Source: Thermococcus sp. (GTDB taxonomy: Archaea; Methanobacteriota_B; Thermococci; Thermococcales; Thermococcaceae). From it: 41,684 bases of DNA. Shown one piece after another: positions 1 to 10,692 of the stretch. The notes under the pieces were generated by a model. That model searched no databases. It was not told the DNA's origin and saw only the letters and a list, made by a program, of their open reading frames with translations. Each line of letters begins with the position of its first letter. Positions within the stretch are counted from its first letter, which is position 1. The stretch lies in the NCBI RefSeq assembly GCF_027063845.1, contig NZ_JAMOQU010000029.1, forward strand, positions 1-41,684, read 5' to 3'. The position numbers were made by a program, and so were the translations under genes.

Positions 1-170
1 CCAACTGCACGAGGCTGAGGGTCACCTCCGACGGGAAGTTCAAGACCTGCCTGCTGAGGAACGATGATTTGATAGACTTCCTGAGCGCGATGAGAAACGG
101 TGCAAGCGACGCGGAGCTCGTCGATATTTTCAAAAGAGCGGTATTGGAACGGGAACCCTACTGGCGGTAG
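1..170 (+). CDS. moaA: GTP 3',8-cyclase MoaA, C-terminal fragment
   Basis: The window opens inside this gene; codons run from position 3 and end at TAG 168-170, giving the last 55 residues. Two cysteines separated by exactly 13 residues (NC...TC) followed by LLRNDD match the C-terminal half of the second [4Fe-4S] cluster motif of MoaA, which binds GTP in the first step of molybdopterin biosynthesis. The protein ends in EREPYWR. The radical-SAM core is outside the window, so assignment rests on the Cys spacing and the RLRVTSDGK context typical of the family. The next gene starts about 44 nt downstream on the same strand. Confidence 0.85.
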   Translation, partial: NCTRLRVTSDGKFKTCLLRNDDLIDFLSAMRNGASDAELVDIFKRAVLEREPYWR

Positions 171-213
171 AAAGGTTTTTGTAGAATATCACGCAGTTTT
201 GAACGGTGGGACT

Positions 214-2080
<1,867 letters not shown>

Positions 2081-2085
2081 CACCT

Positions 2086-3600
2086 TCACTTCTTCAGGAA
2101 ATCAAACAGCGTCGCCTGCTTGCCCTTCTTCTTTTCGGGCTTCTTCTCCTTCTTCCCCACGGGCTCTATCTCCTTCTCGGCCTCCTCAAGCTCTTCCCCG
2201 CTGAGTTCCTCCTCTTCCCCGGGTCCTTCTTCAGAAACTTCCTCTGTCTCCCCGATTTCTTCGGCCTCTTCCGACCCCATCTCCTCTTCTTCCTTCTCCT
2301 TAGCCTTCCTAAGGCCCTCGCGAACGCTCGTCTCCAACCTGCCCCGCTCCTTGAGCTTCTTCTCGATGTTCATGGCTTTGCCCCAGATTGTTTTTGCCTT
2401 TTTGGAGTCTCCAGCGAGGAATTCAACCTCCTTCTCGCTGAGGTCGAGGAAGACCGTGAAATGAGCGGCCAAATCTGGGTTGCTCTCGAAGATGACGCGG
2501 AGGTAGTGGAGGGTCTCCAAGGCCTCGAGCCTGGCCATGTGCATCTCCTTCATGACCTTCTTGACTATCGAGTCCCTGAGCGTTCTCTCAGTCTTGCTCT
2601 CCGTGAGTAGCTTGATGGTCTTCGGCGGGTAAATCCTCACGAAGCCCTTCTTCTTGACTCCCGCAACCGCCACTCCAGCTGTCATCATGTCCGTTGCATA
2701 CTTCCAGAGCGAGTAGTTGCCCGTCCTCTTCGCCCTGCCGAGGTATATGTCGGCCCTGCTGAGGGCCTCGTAAGCCCTCGCTATGTCCTCGGGCTTGTAG
2801 TAGACATAGGGCACGTTCTCGTCAATCCAGAGGAGGAGCTCGTCGGGGAACATGTCCACGCCGAGGACAGCTATTTTCGCCCTCTTGGCGTTGTCAGTCG
2901 CGAAGACCTGGGCCAGAGCCTGAAAGACACTCTTCTCGACGTCGCGGTAGGCCAAAACTTCCTTTGCGTCCTCGACACCACCCGTAACCACCGTCTGGAG
3001 GTCGTTTATCGCCGCCCTTAAATCACCGTTCGCGCACTTGGCTATCTCGTAGAGTATTTCCTTCGGAACCGTCTTGCCCTCGCGCTTGAGAATCCTCACG
3101 AGGGCCTTTATGATGTCCCTCTGCGTTAGCCGCTTGTACTCAACTATCTGGGCTTTGTTCCTAATCTCCCTGGGAACCTCCCAGTAGTGGTTGGCACTCA
3201 TGATTATCGGGTTCTTGGCCCTATCGATGAGCTTCGCTATCTCGCGAGCACCGCTCGGCTCTATGTTGTCCGCCTCGTCGAGGAAGATTAGCTTCCTGCG
3301 CTTTCCGAGGATGTCCATCGTATAAGCGGCCTGAACGTAGCGCTCTATCTTTTCGTAGGTTCTCTCGTCGCTCGCGTTCAGCTCGATGACCTCGAAGCCG
3401 TACTCGTTCGCCAAAGCATAGACTGTGGTCGTCTTGCCGACGCCTGGAGGTCCGGCGAGGATTAGGGCCTTCTTCTTCGGGGGGTTGCCGTGAAGCCAGG
3501 CCTCGACCCAGGCCCTCACCTGCTCTATTGCCTTCTCCTGGTTCACTATCTCGCTCAGCTTCCTCGGGCGGTATTTCTCAACCCAGGGAACCTCGGTCAT
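2086..3600 (-). CDS. rfcL: Replication factor C large subunit
   Basis: 504 residues from ATG 3600, reading [15 protein letters not shown]. The AAA+ clamp-loader core carries Walker [10 protein letters not shown] (near residue 50) and the DEAD-type Walker B IFLDEAD; the C-terminal collar is followed by a long Glu/Lys-rich linker. The end [10 protein letters not shown] is a PCNA-interacting (PIP) box. With RfcS it forms the pentameric loader that opens PCNA on primed DNA. It starts 5 nt after the rfcS stop and is clearly co-transcribed. A GTG at 3609 would overlap the rfcS TGA; I preferred the ATG, which matches the remembered start of Pyrococcus RfcL. Confidence 0.97.
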   Translation of the reverse strand: MTEVPWVEKYRPRKLSEIVNQEKAIEQVRAWVEAWLHGNPPKKKALILAGPPGVGKTTTVYALANEYGFEVIELNASDERTYEKIERYVQAAYTMDILGKRRKLIFLDEADNIEPSGAREIAKLIDRAKNPIIMSANHYWEVPREIRNKAQIVEYKRLTQRDIIKALVRILKREGKTVPKEILYEIAKCANGDLRAAINDLQTVVTGGVEDAKEVLAYRDVEKSVFQALAQVFATDNAKRAKIAVLGVDMFPDELLLWIDENVPYVYYKPEDIARAYEALSRADIYLGRAKRTGNYSLWKYATDMMTAGVAVAGVKKKGFVRIYPPKTIKLLTESKTERTLRDSIVKKVMKEMHMARLEALETLHYLRVIFESNPDLAAHFTVFLDLSEKEVEFLAGDSKKAKTIWGKAMNIEKKLKERGRLETSVREGLRKAKEKEEEEMGSEEAEEIGETEEVSEEGPGEEEELSGEELEEAEKEIEPVGKKEKKPEKKKGKQATLFDFLKK

Positions 3601-3605
3601 GGCAA

Positions 3606-4598
3606 TCACTTGCCCTTCTTGTCACCCATAATCGTGAACTGAGCGAGTAAAGCTTCGAGCTGTATCATCTCGTTGGCGCCTTCAACCAGGCGGAAGTTGT
3701 ACTCGCCTATCTTGTCTGCCAGAGCTACCTTCTTGTCCTCCGGAATCGGCAGGTTAAACACTTCCTTGTGCATCTGAATCAGCACGTCCTCACCGCTGAG
3801 GCCCTGCTTGAGGAGTATGTCCCTCAACTTGTCCCTCGCTTTCAGGAAGTTACCCTCCAACGCTAAGGTCATCATCTCGCGAACGTCCTCCGGGCGGGCT
3901 CTGCTCGCAACGAGGAAGACGTTCTCGTCGGTTATCTTCTTGTCCAGAGCGGCCGCCGCCTGGAGGACGTTGATGGCCCTCCTCAGGTCGCCTTCGGCAA
4001 CGTAGAGAATCGCCTGAAGGCCCTCCTCGGTGAGCTCAAGCCCCTCCTGCTCGGCGATGTACCTTATACGCTTCGCTATGTCCTCGTCGTTGAGGGGCCT
4101 GAAGCGGAAGATTGCACACCTCGACTGTATCGGCTCGATTATCTTACTGCTGTAGTTGCAGCTCAGGATAAAGCGGACGTTGTTGGAGAACATCTCCATC
4201 GTTCTCCTCAGGGCCTGCTGGGCGTCCTGGGTTAGAGCGTCGGCCTCGTCGAGGAAGATTATCTTGAAGCTTGCCCCGCCTATCGGCTTCGTCCTCGCGA
4301 ACTCCTTGACCTTCTCCCTAATCACGTTTATTCCGCGCTCATCGCTCGCGTTAAGTTCTAAGAAGTTATGGCGCCAGTTTTCGCCGAATAACTCGCGAGC
4401 GAGAGCAAGGGCGGCGGTCGTTTTTCCAACGCCTGGCGGTCCAGCGAAGAGCAGGTGGGGCATCGACCCGGTTTTAGCGTAGTGTTTGAGCCTCTTGACT
4501 ATGTGCTCCTGACCAACGATGTCATCGAGCCTCTGAGGGCGGTACTTTTCAACCCAGGGCTTCTCGAGAACCTTAACCTCTCTAATCTCCTCGGTCAT
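3606..4598 (-). CDS. rfcS: Replication factor C small subunit, intein-free
   Basis: 330 residues, beginning [19 protein letters not shown]. The AAA+ domain has Walker [12 protein letters not shown], Walker B IIFLDEAD, the SRC arginine-finger box ([10 protein letters not shown]) and the RFC collar at the C-terminus. It supplies four of five clamp-loader subunits. The Walker A Lys-Thr junction, where P. furiosus RFC carries an intein, is uninterrupted. ATG 4598 sits 5 nt after AGGTGG; the upstream GTG at 4607 is part of that ribosome binding site and is probably not the start. It is first in the rfcS-rfcL operon and divergent from the hydrolase-like gene at 4647. Confidence 0.97.
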   Translation of the reverse strand: MTEEIREVKVLEKPWVEKYRPQRLDDIVGQEHIVKRLKHYAKTGSMPHLLFAGPPGVGKTTAALALARELFGENWRHNFLELNASDERGINVIREKVKEFARTKPIGGASFKIIFLDEADALTQDAQQALRRTMEMFSNNVRFILSCNYSSKIIEPIQSRCAIFRFRPLNDEDIAKRIRYIAEQEGLELTEEGLQAILYVAEGDLRRAINVLQAAAALDKKITDENVFLVASRARPEDVREMMTLALEGNFLKARDKLRDILLKQGLSGEDVLIQMHKEVFNLPIPEDKKVALADKIGEYNFRLVEGANEMIQLEALLAQFTIMGDKKGK

Positions 4599-4646
4599 GT
4601 ATTCCACCTAAACCTTTATGAGAGCCAAGAGTTTAAGGGCTTTGCC

Positions 4647-5105
4647 ATGGACCCGCTTGAGCACGCCTCGATTCCGAGCCTCGTTTACCTCGCACTCTCA
4701 AGCGAGCCGACGCTGACGGGACTAACAGCACTCGTCCTCGGCGCGGTCTTTCCCGACCTCGATGCTTTAGCTGAGGAGCACCGCTCATACCTCCACTCCC
4801 TCATGCCTTTCCTTCCTGTCCTTCTTCTCGGCCTGCACCTCGGCGGTCCCTTCCTCCTCTTCGCCCTCGGTTGGGGGAGTCATCTGTTCCTCGACTTCTT
4901 CACCGGCGTCGTGCCCGTTGCTTACCCGCTCTCGCGGAGGGGCTGGGGGTTGTCAATTGTCGTAACAGGGCCGGGAAATTTTGGAGTTGAGCTCCGACTA
5001 ATCGAAAGGTACCCTGACAGAAAGCATGATTACAGGCTGGAAATCGGCGGAAGCTTCGCGCTCGCCCTTTTGGCAATCCTCACGGCAATAATTAGACTGA
5101 ACTAA
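4647..5105 (+). CDS. YdjM/DUF457-type membrane-bound metal-dependent hydrolase homologue
   Basis: 152 residues starting MDPLEHASIPSLVYLAL. Family signatures are FPDLDAL, HRSYLHSLM, and SHLFLDFFTGVVPVAYPLS: conserved Asp/His residues between several hydrophobic helices (LMPFLPVLLLGL, GPFLLFALGWG, FALALLAILTAII). Proteins of this family are integral membrane proteins with a presumed metal site; substrates are unknown. An upstream in-frame extension would run back into rfcS antisense and is not supported. It diverges from rfcS with only about 48 nt between the two starts. Confidence 0.75.
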   Translation: MDPLEHASIPSLVYLALSSEPTLTGLTALVLGAVFPDLDALAEEHRSYLHSLMPFLPVLLLGLHLGGPFLLFALGWGSHLFLDFFTGVVPVAYPLSRRGWGLSIVVTGPGNFGVELRLIERYPDRKHDYRLEIGGSFALALLAILTAIIRLN

Positions 5106-5120
5106 CAGGTTCAGTGCAAA

Positions 5121-5130
5121 ACTTTTATAC
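5121..5130 (+). promoter_or_regulatory. TATA box of kbl
   Basis: ACTTTTATAC preceded by GCAAA (BRE-like) lies about 35 nt upstream of the kbl ATG. Transcription would begin near 5150, leaving a very short leader that carries the GGTGG ribosome binding site at 5151-5155. Confidence 0.6.
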
Positions 5131-5160
5131 CTCGATGACCATGTGTAAACGGTGGTTCTC

Positions 5161-6348
5161 ATGGGGAAGCTTGACTGGATTAGGGAAGAGCTCCAGGAGC
5201 TCAAGGAGAAGGGCCTCTACGTGACCATAAGGAAGCTTGAGAGCGCCCAGGGCCCGTGGGTCATCGTCGACGGCAAGAAGGTTCTCAACATGTGCTCCAA
5301 CAACTATCTCGGCCTTGCCGCGCATCCTGAGATTAGATACGCGGCCATAAGGGCCATCCTCGACTACGGCGTTGGCGCTGGAGCGGTTAGAACGATAGCG
5401 GGAACAATGGAGCTCCACGTCGAGCTTGAAGAAAAGCTGGCGAAGTTCAAGAAGCGCGAAGCGGCCATACTCTTCCAGAGCGGTTACAACGCGAACCTCG
5501 GAGCGATAAGCGCCCTCCTCAAGAAAGGGGAAGACGGAGTCTTCATCAGTGAGGAGCTCAACCACGCGAGCATCATAGACGGAATGCGCCTCAGCGGTGC
5601 GCCAAAGGTCATCTACAAGCACATCGACATGGAGGACCTCAAGAAGAGGCTGGAGGAGAACAAGGACAAGAAGAAGAAAATCATCGTCAGCGACGGTGTC
5701 TTCAGCATGGACGGTGACCTCGCCCCGCTTCCTGAAATGGCCGAGCTGGCCGAGCAGTACGATGCCATACTCTACATAGACGACGCACACGGTGAGGGTG
5801 TCCTCGGTGACAGCGGAAGGGGTATAGTTGACCACTTCAAGCTCCACGACAGGGTTGACTTCGAGATGGGAACGCTGAGCAAGGCCTTCGGTGTCATCGG
5901 CGGTTACGTTGCCGGTCCCGAGGAGGCCATCGAGTACCTCCGCCAGAGGGCGAGGCCGTTCCTGTTCTCAAGCGCTCCCAACCCACCTGACGTCGCGGCG
6001 GCCATAGCTGCCGTTGAGATTCTCCAGAGGAGCGACGAACTCGTCAAGAAGCTCTGGGACAACACCCACTTCCTCCAGAACGGGTTGAGGGATTTAGGCT
6101 ACGACCTCGGAAACACCAAGCACCCGATTACGCCGGTTATGCTCTACGACGAGAAGCTCGCCCAGGAGTTCAGCAGGAGGCTTTACGACGAGTACAACAT
6201 CTTCGCGCAGGCCATCGTCTATCCGACAGTCCCGCTCGGAACCGCTCGTATAAGGCTCGAACCCTCAGCGGCCCACAGCAAGGAGGACCTCCAGTACGTC
6301 ATAGACGCGTTCGAGGATTTGGGGAAGAAGACCGGATTTTTGAAGTGA
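5161..6348 (+). CDS. kbl: Glycine C-acetyltransferase / 2-amino-3-ketobutyrate CoA ligase
   Basis: 395 residues of the alpha-oxoamine synthase family (fold-type I PLP). Visible are [12 protein letters not shown] (46-56), the [15 protein letters not shown] region, [12 protein letters not shown] and the PLP-lysine motif GTLSKAFG with Lys241. Known enzymes act with threonine dehydrogenase, splitting 2-amino-3-ketobutyrate with CoA into glycine and acetyl-CoA. Length is normal. ATG 5161 follows GGTGG by 5 nt; the GTG at 5152 belongs to that site. T. kodakarensis has a kbl gene next to rfc, which supports the assignment. A biotin- or sphinganine-type synthase role is less likely in this organism. 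Confidence 0.9.
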   Translation: MGKLDWIREELQELKEKGLYVTIRKLESAQGPWVIVDGKKVLNMCSNNYLGLAAHPEIRYAAIRAILDYGVGAGAVRTIAGTMELHVELEEKLAKFKKREAAILFQSGYNANLGAISALLKKGEDGVFISEELNHASIIDGMRLSGAPKVIYKHIDMEDLKKRLEENKDKKKKIIVSDGVFSMDGDLAPLPEMAELAEQYDAILYIDDAHGEGVLGDSGRGIVDHFKLHDRVDFEMGTLSKAFGVIGGYVAGPEEAIEYLRQRARPFLFSSAPNPPDVAAAIAAVEILQRSDELVKKLWDNTHFLQNGLRDLGYDLGNTKHPITPVMLYDEKLAQEFSRRLYDEYNIFAQAIVYPTVPLGTARIRLEPSAAHSKEDLQYVIDAFEDLGKKTGFLK

Positions 6349-6479
6349 GTGCATGGCTAGAACTGTTTAAGACCTTTTTTCAAATTTTAAAGTTTTATAC
6401 CCTCTCCAAAATAAGCAAATACAGACTATATCCGTCTAATTTTTCATAAAAGGCTGTTCTATCTTGGTTTTTTCAAAAG

Positions 6480-6505
6480 GTTTAAATATCTCTTCGAACA
6501 GAGAT
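6480..6505 (+). promoter_or_regulatory. TATA box with downstream palindrome
   Basis: TTTAAATATC (6480-6489) is a good TATA box. ATCTCT-TCGAAC-AGAGAT (6488-6505) is a perfect 6-bp inverted repeat overlapping its 3' edge and reaching toward the predicted start near 6510. This is a possible operator for the DUF835 gene that follows; the regulator is unknown. Confidence 0.4.
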
Positions 6506-6524
6506 GTATAACCGGGTGATAATC

Positions 6525-7358
6525 GTGGGGGGAGGCGGCACGTATTTAAATGTAGTTATTGAATCATTAGTACTAACAGTAATGCTCATACTGCTTTTTT
6601 CGAGCCTCAAATACAGAGAGCAATTTAGGATACACTATCCCCGACTGGCCAGAGCATACGATCTGATGATAATAGCATGGGCAGGATTCTCTCTCGCCAA
6701 GCTTACTTCCATACCCCTTAATCTGGAAGGCTTTAGCCTCGTTAAGTTTTCAGAAACTGAAGAGTACTTTATGAGGATGATATCGAACGTCATATGCGGT
6801 ATTTCAGTAGGTATCCTGATGTATGGATGGCTCTATATCCTGAGGGAAATCATAGGCAAATACGAACTCGTGCCAGTGGTGGAGCTCCAACACGATGGAG
6901 GTAGGTACACAATCTCCCCGGGATTGTATCTGGTTAGTGACCAGAACCCCCTCCGCATTCTAAAGAAGTATCTTTCTGGAAGGGCCGCGGTGATCATATC
7001 AAGAAAACCCCCAGGTGTAATGAAGCGCATTCTAGGAGTTGAAAAAACCCCAATAATGTGGCTAACGGCTCTTCCTGAAGAGAATTCAGTCAATCCCAAA
7101 AGATTGGAATACATCCTCCACATGCTCGTTCAGTTTATGAAGGGAAGTGAAGCCGAAAAACTTGTATATCTGGATGGTTTAGAATACCTTATCCTTGAGA
7201 ACGGGTTTATTACAGTTTTTAAATTTCTCTCACATCTAAAGGATTACGCATTAACAAACAACACTATAATCCTTGTTCCAATAGATACGAAGTCCCTTGA
7301 GGAGAAGGAGTTAAGACTTTTAAGCCGAGAGTTCAAAATCATTGAGGATTCAAGCTAA
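6525..7358 (+). CDS. DUF835 domain membrane protein, second copy type
   Basis: About 277 residues, noticeably AT-richer than its neighbours. The N-terminal half has hydrophobic segments (VVIESLVLTVMLILLFSSL, LMIIAWAGFSLAKLT, NVICGISVGILMYGWLYIL). The C-terminal half is DUF835: SGRAAVIISRKPPG, VYLDGLEYLILENGFITV, and IILVPIDTKSLEEKELRLL. The VYLDG strand again resembles a Walker B strand. I chose GTG 6525, because GGTGAT lies 4 nt upstream and ATG 6504 would be at or before the predicted transcription start. Function unknown. It is a lone transcription unit with a palindrome at its promoter. Confidence 0.7.
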   Translation: MGGGGTYLNVVIESLVLTVMLILLFSSLKYREQFRIHYPRLARAYDLMIIAWAGFSLAKLTSIPLNLEGFSLVKFSETEEYFMRMISNVICGISVGILMYGWLYILREIIGKYELVPVVELQHDGGRYTISPGLYLVSDQNPLRILKKYLSGRAAVIISRKPPGVMKRILGVEKTPIMWLTALPEENSVNPKRLEYILHMLVQFMKGSEAEKLVYLDGLEYLILENGFITVFKFLSHLKDYALTNNTIILVPIDTKSLEEKELRLLSREFKIIEDSS

Positions 7359-7692
7359 TTTTGTTTGCTTTATTTATGGGTGAAGGAGGGATAAAACACT
7401 CATCCCCCGGAATCAACAGATACAATAACGGGGACGCTAAATAATGCTAATAAACCCCACGGAAGTCTACGTTAAATCCTCCAATTCCCTAAGCATTAGT
7501 ATAAGAACAATGCTAATAATCCAAATGTATCCACATGATTTCCACTATCTTCTCTTGGGTACGTAATTATCCTAGGATGAACAAAGAGCTCCGAACATCG
7601 TGAAAATAGAAAGCTCCTACTTAAAAACAGGCCAGCAATCAAGAAAACGCTGCAAAAAACATTATGAAGAAACACCACTAAAATTTCTGCCT
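7359..7692. other. AT-rich intergenic stretch with no recognised gene
   Basis: This 334-nt segment lies between two convergent genes. It is AT-rich with many stop codons in most frames. I see no box C/D pair, tRNA, terminal repeats or convincing coding sequence. A 70-codon frame on the minus strand reaching into the endA end has no recognisable motif. It may hold transcription termination signals or decayed DNA. Confidence 0.5.
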
Positions 7693-8199
7693 TCAAAACT
7701 TCGTCCACTCGACCTTGTAGTAGGTAACATCGGCGTCCTCATCAACTATCGCCATAATCATGTTCTTCCTGACGCCATGGGCAACCCTAACCCTCGCCGT
7801 TATGTCGTTCGGGCTCAGGCGGGAGTTCTCTGGGAGAACCCACACGAGCCACTGGGAGTGCTCGTCCATTCCGCGCCTGTAAACGCGGAAGTGGGAGCCG
7901 AACTTTAAACCTGACTTGACGGTATAGCCCCTGTCGCGCAAATCCTTGTAGACGAGGTACTTCGCGTCAAACAGCTCGTCCCTCTCCCTTCCGAGGTTCA
8001 TGAGCTCCTCGACGGTTAGTTTTCTCTTTCCATCCCTGACCTCTATCTTGCCCCTCTCGACGAGGTAGGTAGCTTCCAGCAGTGAAAGGAAGAGCTTGCC
8101 CTCCACCAGCTTTCCGAAGTGGCGCTTGTTGTAGAGGCCGTTTATCGCGTTCTGGTCGGTCGAGAAGACCCTGTCTCCGCTCAGGTAAAAGACTATCAT
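7693..8199 (-). CDS. endA: tRNA-splicing endonuclease EndA
   Basis: 168 residues, the length of the homotetrameric archaeal type. It cuts bulge-helix-bulge motifs in pre-tRNA and pre-rRNA. Compared with the M. jannaschii enzyme, the catalytic triad is present: Tyr107 (FRVYRRG), His114 (DEHSQWLVWV) and Lys145 (VAHGVRKNM), with the same 31-residue His-Lys spacing; the Tyr-His loop is three residues shorter. KYLVYKDLRDRGYTVK is a strong family block. The start at ATG 8199 has GGAGGGGA 5 nt upstream and overlaps the rimI stop by 1 nt; an ATG at 8214 would bury that site inside the gene. Confidence 0.95.
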   Translation of the reverse strand: MIVFYLSGDRVFSTDQNAINGLYNKRHFGKLVEGKLFLSLLEATYLVERGKIEVRDGKRKLTVEELMNLGRERDELFDAKYLVYKDLRDRGYTVKSGLKFGSHFRVYRRGMDEHSQWLVWVLPENSRLSPNDITARVRVAHGVRKNMIMAIVDEDADVTYYKVEWTKF

Positions 8200-8699
8200 C
8201 AGCTTCCCCTCCATTCCTCAGCAGGCAGGAGCATGTAATAGGCGTCCTCGCCATCCGAGTAGTAGCCGATAATCCGCTTCACCTTCCTGAAGCCGAAGCG
8301 CTCGTAGAGCTTTATGGCCTTTTCGTTGCTGACCCTGACTTCGAGGCCTATGTACCTTGCCCCCCTCGCGATGAGCCTGTTTATGGCCTCTGCAAGTAGA
8401 GCAGAGCCAATACCGTTTCCGCGATAGCGCTCGTCAACGGCTATGCTCATTATGTGGCCCTCAAGGTCCGGGCGGAGGTAGGCCATGACGTAGCCGATTA
8501 CCCTGCCGTTGTATTCTGCAACGAGAAAAGTGTCCGGATTGTTCTCAAGGAAGACGAGGAAGATTCCCCTCGGGTAGGCCTCGCGGAAGGACTCCCTCTC
8601 AATCCTCATAACTTCGCTTATGTCAAAGAGCTTCGCCGGCCGTATCGTGACGAGTGCCAGCGGTATTCTGGCCTTCACTTCCCTCGCTGAGACGCTCAT
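8199..8699 (-). CDS. rimI: GNAT N-terminal acetyltransferase, RimI/Ard1-like
   Basis: 166 residues. It has a complete GNAT fold, with the acetyl-CoA pyrophosphate motif RGNGIGSALL (R93-x-x-G96-x-G98) after IMSIAVDERY, and the LEVRVSNEKAIKLYERFGF block diagnostic of RimI/Ard1 enzymes that acetylate protein N-termini. Archaeal homologues acetylate Ser, Ala, Thr or Met N-termini and relate to Alba acetylation. It is the first gene of a two-gene operon with endA. The promoter lies in the interval shared with a box C/D sRNA candidate. Confidence 0.88.
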   Translation of the reverse strand: MSVSAREVKARIPLALVTIRPAKLFDISEVMRIERESFREAYPRGIFLVFLENNPDTFLVAEYNGRVIGYVMAYLRPDLEGHIMSIAVDERYRGNGIGSALLAEAINRLIARGARYIGLEVRVSNEKAIKLYERFGFRKVKRIIGYYSDGEDAYYMLLPAEEWRGS

Positions 8700-8757
8700 G
8701 TTAGTAACTCTCCCCCAAGGCTTTTAAGGCTTGAGGGGACTCCCTATGATGAGTACC

Positions 8758-8818
8758 CCGACGTGATGAGCACTCTCGAACCTGACCTAGGGATGATGAC
8801 CGGATTCCTGGCTGATGC
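8758..8818 (+). ncRNA. Box C/D guide sRNA (predicted)
   Basis: All four boxes are present in order: C GTGATGA (8763-8769), a 12-nt guide (8770-8781), D' CTGA (8782-8785), a 7-nt spacer, C' ATGATGA (8793-8799), a 12-nt guide (8800-8811) and D CTGA (8812-8815). Equal 12-nt guides are the archaeal dual-guide standard for 2'-O-methylation by L7Ae/Nop5/fibrillarin. The targets would pair with GTTCGAGAGTGC (D' guide) and CCAGGAATCCGG (D guide). A TATA-like CTTTTAAGG at 8721-8729 could start it near 8750. A clear closing stem outside C/D is not obvious, so the exact ends are uncertain. Confidence 0.75.
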
Positions 8819-8822
8819 ATCA

Positions 8823-8833
8823 ACTTTAAAAAG
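8823..8833 (+). promoter_or_regulatory. TATA box of the ABC importer operon (leaderless)
   Basis: ACTTTAAAAAG is centred about 27 nt before ATG 8855, so the transcript should begin at or next to the start codon. No ribosome binding site precedes that ATG, consistent with a leaderless mRNA. Confidence 0.55.
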
Positions 8834-8854
8834 GCTGGACAAAAACTCCAGCAC

Positions 8855-9940
8855 ATGCGGAAATGGCTTCCGGCCCTACTCATCCTTTCAGCCCTCTCGG
8901 TTTTCCTCGGCGTCTACTTCGGCCCGGTTAGTTTGAGCTTTCACGATGTCGTTGAGAGCGTGGATTACGGGGTAAAAACAACCCTCGCGAGCTGGCTCTC
9001 GTGGACTCTTGACAAACTTGCCCAGCTCATCCATTCGGACGTCCTTACAGAGGTTGCCGAGTCAATAAGGGAGAACGCCTCAGGGCAACCCCCAGAGTAC
9101 TTCACCATAGTGTGGCAACTCCGCTTACCTGAGGTTCTTCTCGCTTACTTCGTCGGCCTCGCGCTGGCGAGTGCGGGGGTTGCGAGCCAGGCCCTATTCA
9201 GGAACCCTCTCGCGGAGCCCTACATAATCGGAATAAGCTCCGGAGCCGCGCTCGGCTCCGCCATCGGAACGCTGATTAATCCTGCCTACATAGCCCCCCT
9301 CGCGCTCGTCTTTTCCTTTCTCTCGGTCTTCATAGTTTACACGATAGCGAGGACCAACGGCGCGGTTCCCGTTGACACCCTCCTTCTGGCGGGAATAGCG
9401 TACGGCTTCCTTGCAAACGCGATAACGTGGTACATCTACGTCACGCACCCTCAAGAGAGCCATCTAAGCTGGATGTGGCTCCTCGGGAGCTTTAATGGGA
9501 GCACCTGGCGGGACGTCGGGATAATGCTCGTAGTCTCTGTTCTCGGCGTTGGCTTCCTCAGCTGGCGCTGGCGCGAGCTCAACCTTATTCTGCTCGGCGA
9601 GGAGAGCATAGCCCTCGGTCTCGACCTCCACCTGTACAGAAAAATCTTCCTCGGCGTCATAGCGACGCTTACGGCCTTCGCAGTTTACACCGCCGGAATA
9701 ATCGGCTTCATCGGACTGGTAAGCCCCCACATAATGCGCCTCCTTCTCGGGCCGAACCACAGGGAGTTAACCCCTGCAACGGCCCTCTTCGGCGGGGTTC
9801 TGCTCGTAGTTGCGGATTTGCTCGCGAGAACGGTGGCGAAGCCGACGGTAATCCCGGTCGGCATAGTAACGGCCCTCATGGGCGCGCCCTTCTTCCTCTA
9901 CCTCCTGATGAGGCACAAAAGGGGTGAGCTCGTTGCTTGA
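8855..9940 (+). CDS. FecCD/BtuC-family ABC transporter permease
   Basis: 361 residues, with about ten transmembrane segments beginning LPALLILSALSVFLGVYFG. Family landmarks are LRLPEVLLAYFVGLALASAG (residues about 90-109), FRNPLAEPYIIGISSGAALG and GIIGFIGLVSPHIMRLLLG, the coupling-helix region that contacts the ATPase. It belongs to the importer class for ferric siderophores, haem or cobalamin. A periplasmic-like stretch of about 60 residues after the first helix is longer than usual. It overlaps the ATPase gene start. No substrate-binding protein is encoded nearby, so the substrate cannot be fixed from context. Confidence 0.9.
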   Translation: MRKWLPALLILSALSVFLGVYFGPVSLSFHDVVESVDYGVKTTLASWLSWTLDKLAQLIHSDVLTEVAESIRENASGQPPEYFTIVWQLRLPEVLLAYFVGLALASAGVASQALFRNPLAEPYIIGISSGAALGSAIGTLINPAYIAPLALVFSFLSVFIVYTIARTNGAVPVDTLLLAGIAYGFLANAITWYIYVTHPQESHLSWMWLLGSFNGSTWRDVGIMLVVSVLGVGFLSWRWRELNLILLGEESIALGLDLHLYRKIFLGVIATLTAFAVYTAGIIGFIGLVSPHIMRLLLGPNHRELTPATALFGGVLLVVADLLARTVAKPTVIPVGIVTALMGAPFFLYLLMRHKRGELVA

Positions 9941-10652
9941 GGCGAGAATCTCTTTCGCATACGGCGAGAGGGAAGTTTTGAAAAACGTAGAGCTCAAAGC
10001 CGAGAGGGGCGAACTTCTCGCGATAATCGGGCCCAACGGAGCCGGAAAGAGCACGCTCCTCAAGTGCCTCGTCGGGATTTTAAGGCCGAGGGGAACTGCA
10101 AGGCTCGACGGCGTCGAGCTGACATCGCTCAGGCCTGCTGAAAGGGCGAGGCTGATAACCTACGTGCCCCAGAGCTCCCTCCCCCAGTTCGCCTTCACCG
10201 TCGAGGAGTTCGTCGAGATGGGAGCATACATAACGCGGGGGAGCGTGAGGGAAGCCCTTGAGAGGGTCGGCCTCTGGAAGAGGAGAAGGGAGAAGGTAAC
10301 CAGCCTGAGCGGTGGGGAATTCCAGCTCGTCCTCATCGCGAGGGCTTTGGCACAGGGGAGCAGGGCAATCCTCCTCGACGAGCCCACGAGCCACCTCGAC
10401 GTAAACCACGCGCTCATGGTTATGGAGCTCCTGAACGAGCTCAAAGGGGAGAAGATTATCGTTGCAGTTCTCCACGACCTCAACCTCGCGTTAAGCTACG
10501 CCGACAGGGTTCTCGTCCTGAAGGACGGCGAGAAGGTCTGGGAGGGACCGTCAAGGAAGCTGGAGCCAACGGTGATAGAGAGCACCTACGGGATACGGGC
10601 GAAGATAATCGAGGTCGAGGGGAAGCGCCTCCTCGTTCCTATGAAGGGCTAA
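9933..10652 (+). CDS. FecE/BtuD-family ABC transporter ATP-binding protein
   Basis: About 239 residues. It has Walker A GPNGAGKST, Q-loop YVPQSS, the signature TSLSGGEFQLV, Walker B AILLDEPTSHLD and the H-loop VLHDLNLALSYAD. The overall order matches cobalamin/iron-chelate importer ATPases. It powers the permease encoded just upstream, whose stop it overlaps. I favour TTG 9933, 5 nt after GGGGTGA; GTG 9924, which lies inside that site, is the alternative and adds three residues. Confidence 0.9.
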   Translation: MLEARISFAYGEREVLKNVELKAERGELLAIIGPNGAGKSTLLKCLVGILRPRGTARLDGVELTSLRPAERARLITYVPQSSLPQFAFTVEEFVEMGAYITRGSVREALERVGLWKRRREKVTSLSGGEFQLVLIARALAQGSRAILLDEPTSHLDVNHALMVMELLNELKGEKIIVAVLHDLNLALSYADRVLVLKDGEKVWEGPSRKLEPTVIESTYGIRAKIIEVEGKRLLVPMKG

Positions 10653-10653
10653 T

Positions 10654-10662
10654 GTTTAAAAC
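10654..10662 (+). promoter_or_regulatory. TATA box of psmB
   Basis: GTTTAAAAC lies about 35 nt before the psmB ATG; GGTGA at 10684-10688 serves as ribosome binding site 4 nt before the start. Confidence 0.5.
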
Positions 10663-10692
10663 TTCGGCGCGTTTCTTACTTCAGGTGAGAGC

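Noticed and set aside
4455..4646. Upstream extension of the DUF457-type protein into rfcS
   Set aside because: Antisense to the conserved Walker region of rfcS; the family sequence starts at ATG 4647.
5125..5847. A 240-codon minus-strand frame
   Set aside because: Shadow of kbl produced by its strong codon bias; no motif.
7600..7908. A 102-codon plus-strand frame across the endA end
   Set aside because: Mostly antisense to the conserved C-terminal part of EndA.
8743..8769. An additional upstream C-box-like ATGATGA before the 8.76-kb sRNA
   Set aside because: No D or D' box follows at guide distance, so it is not part of a second guide unit.
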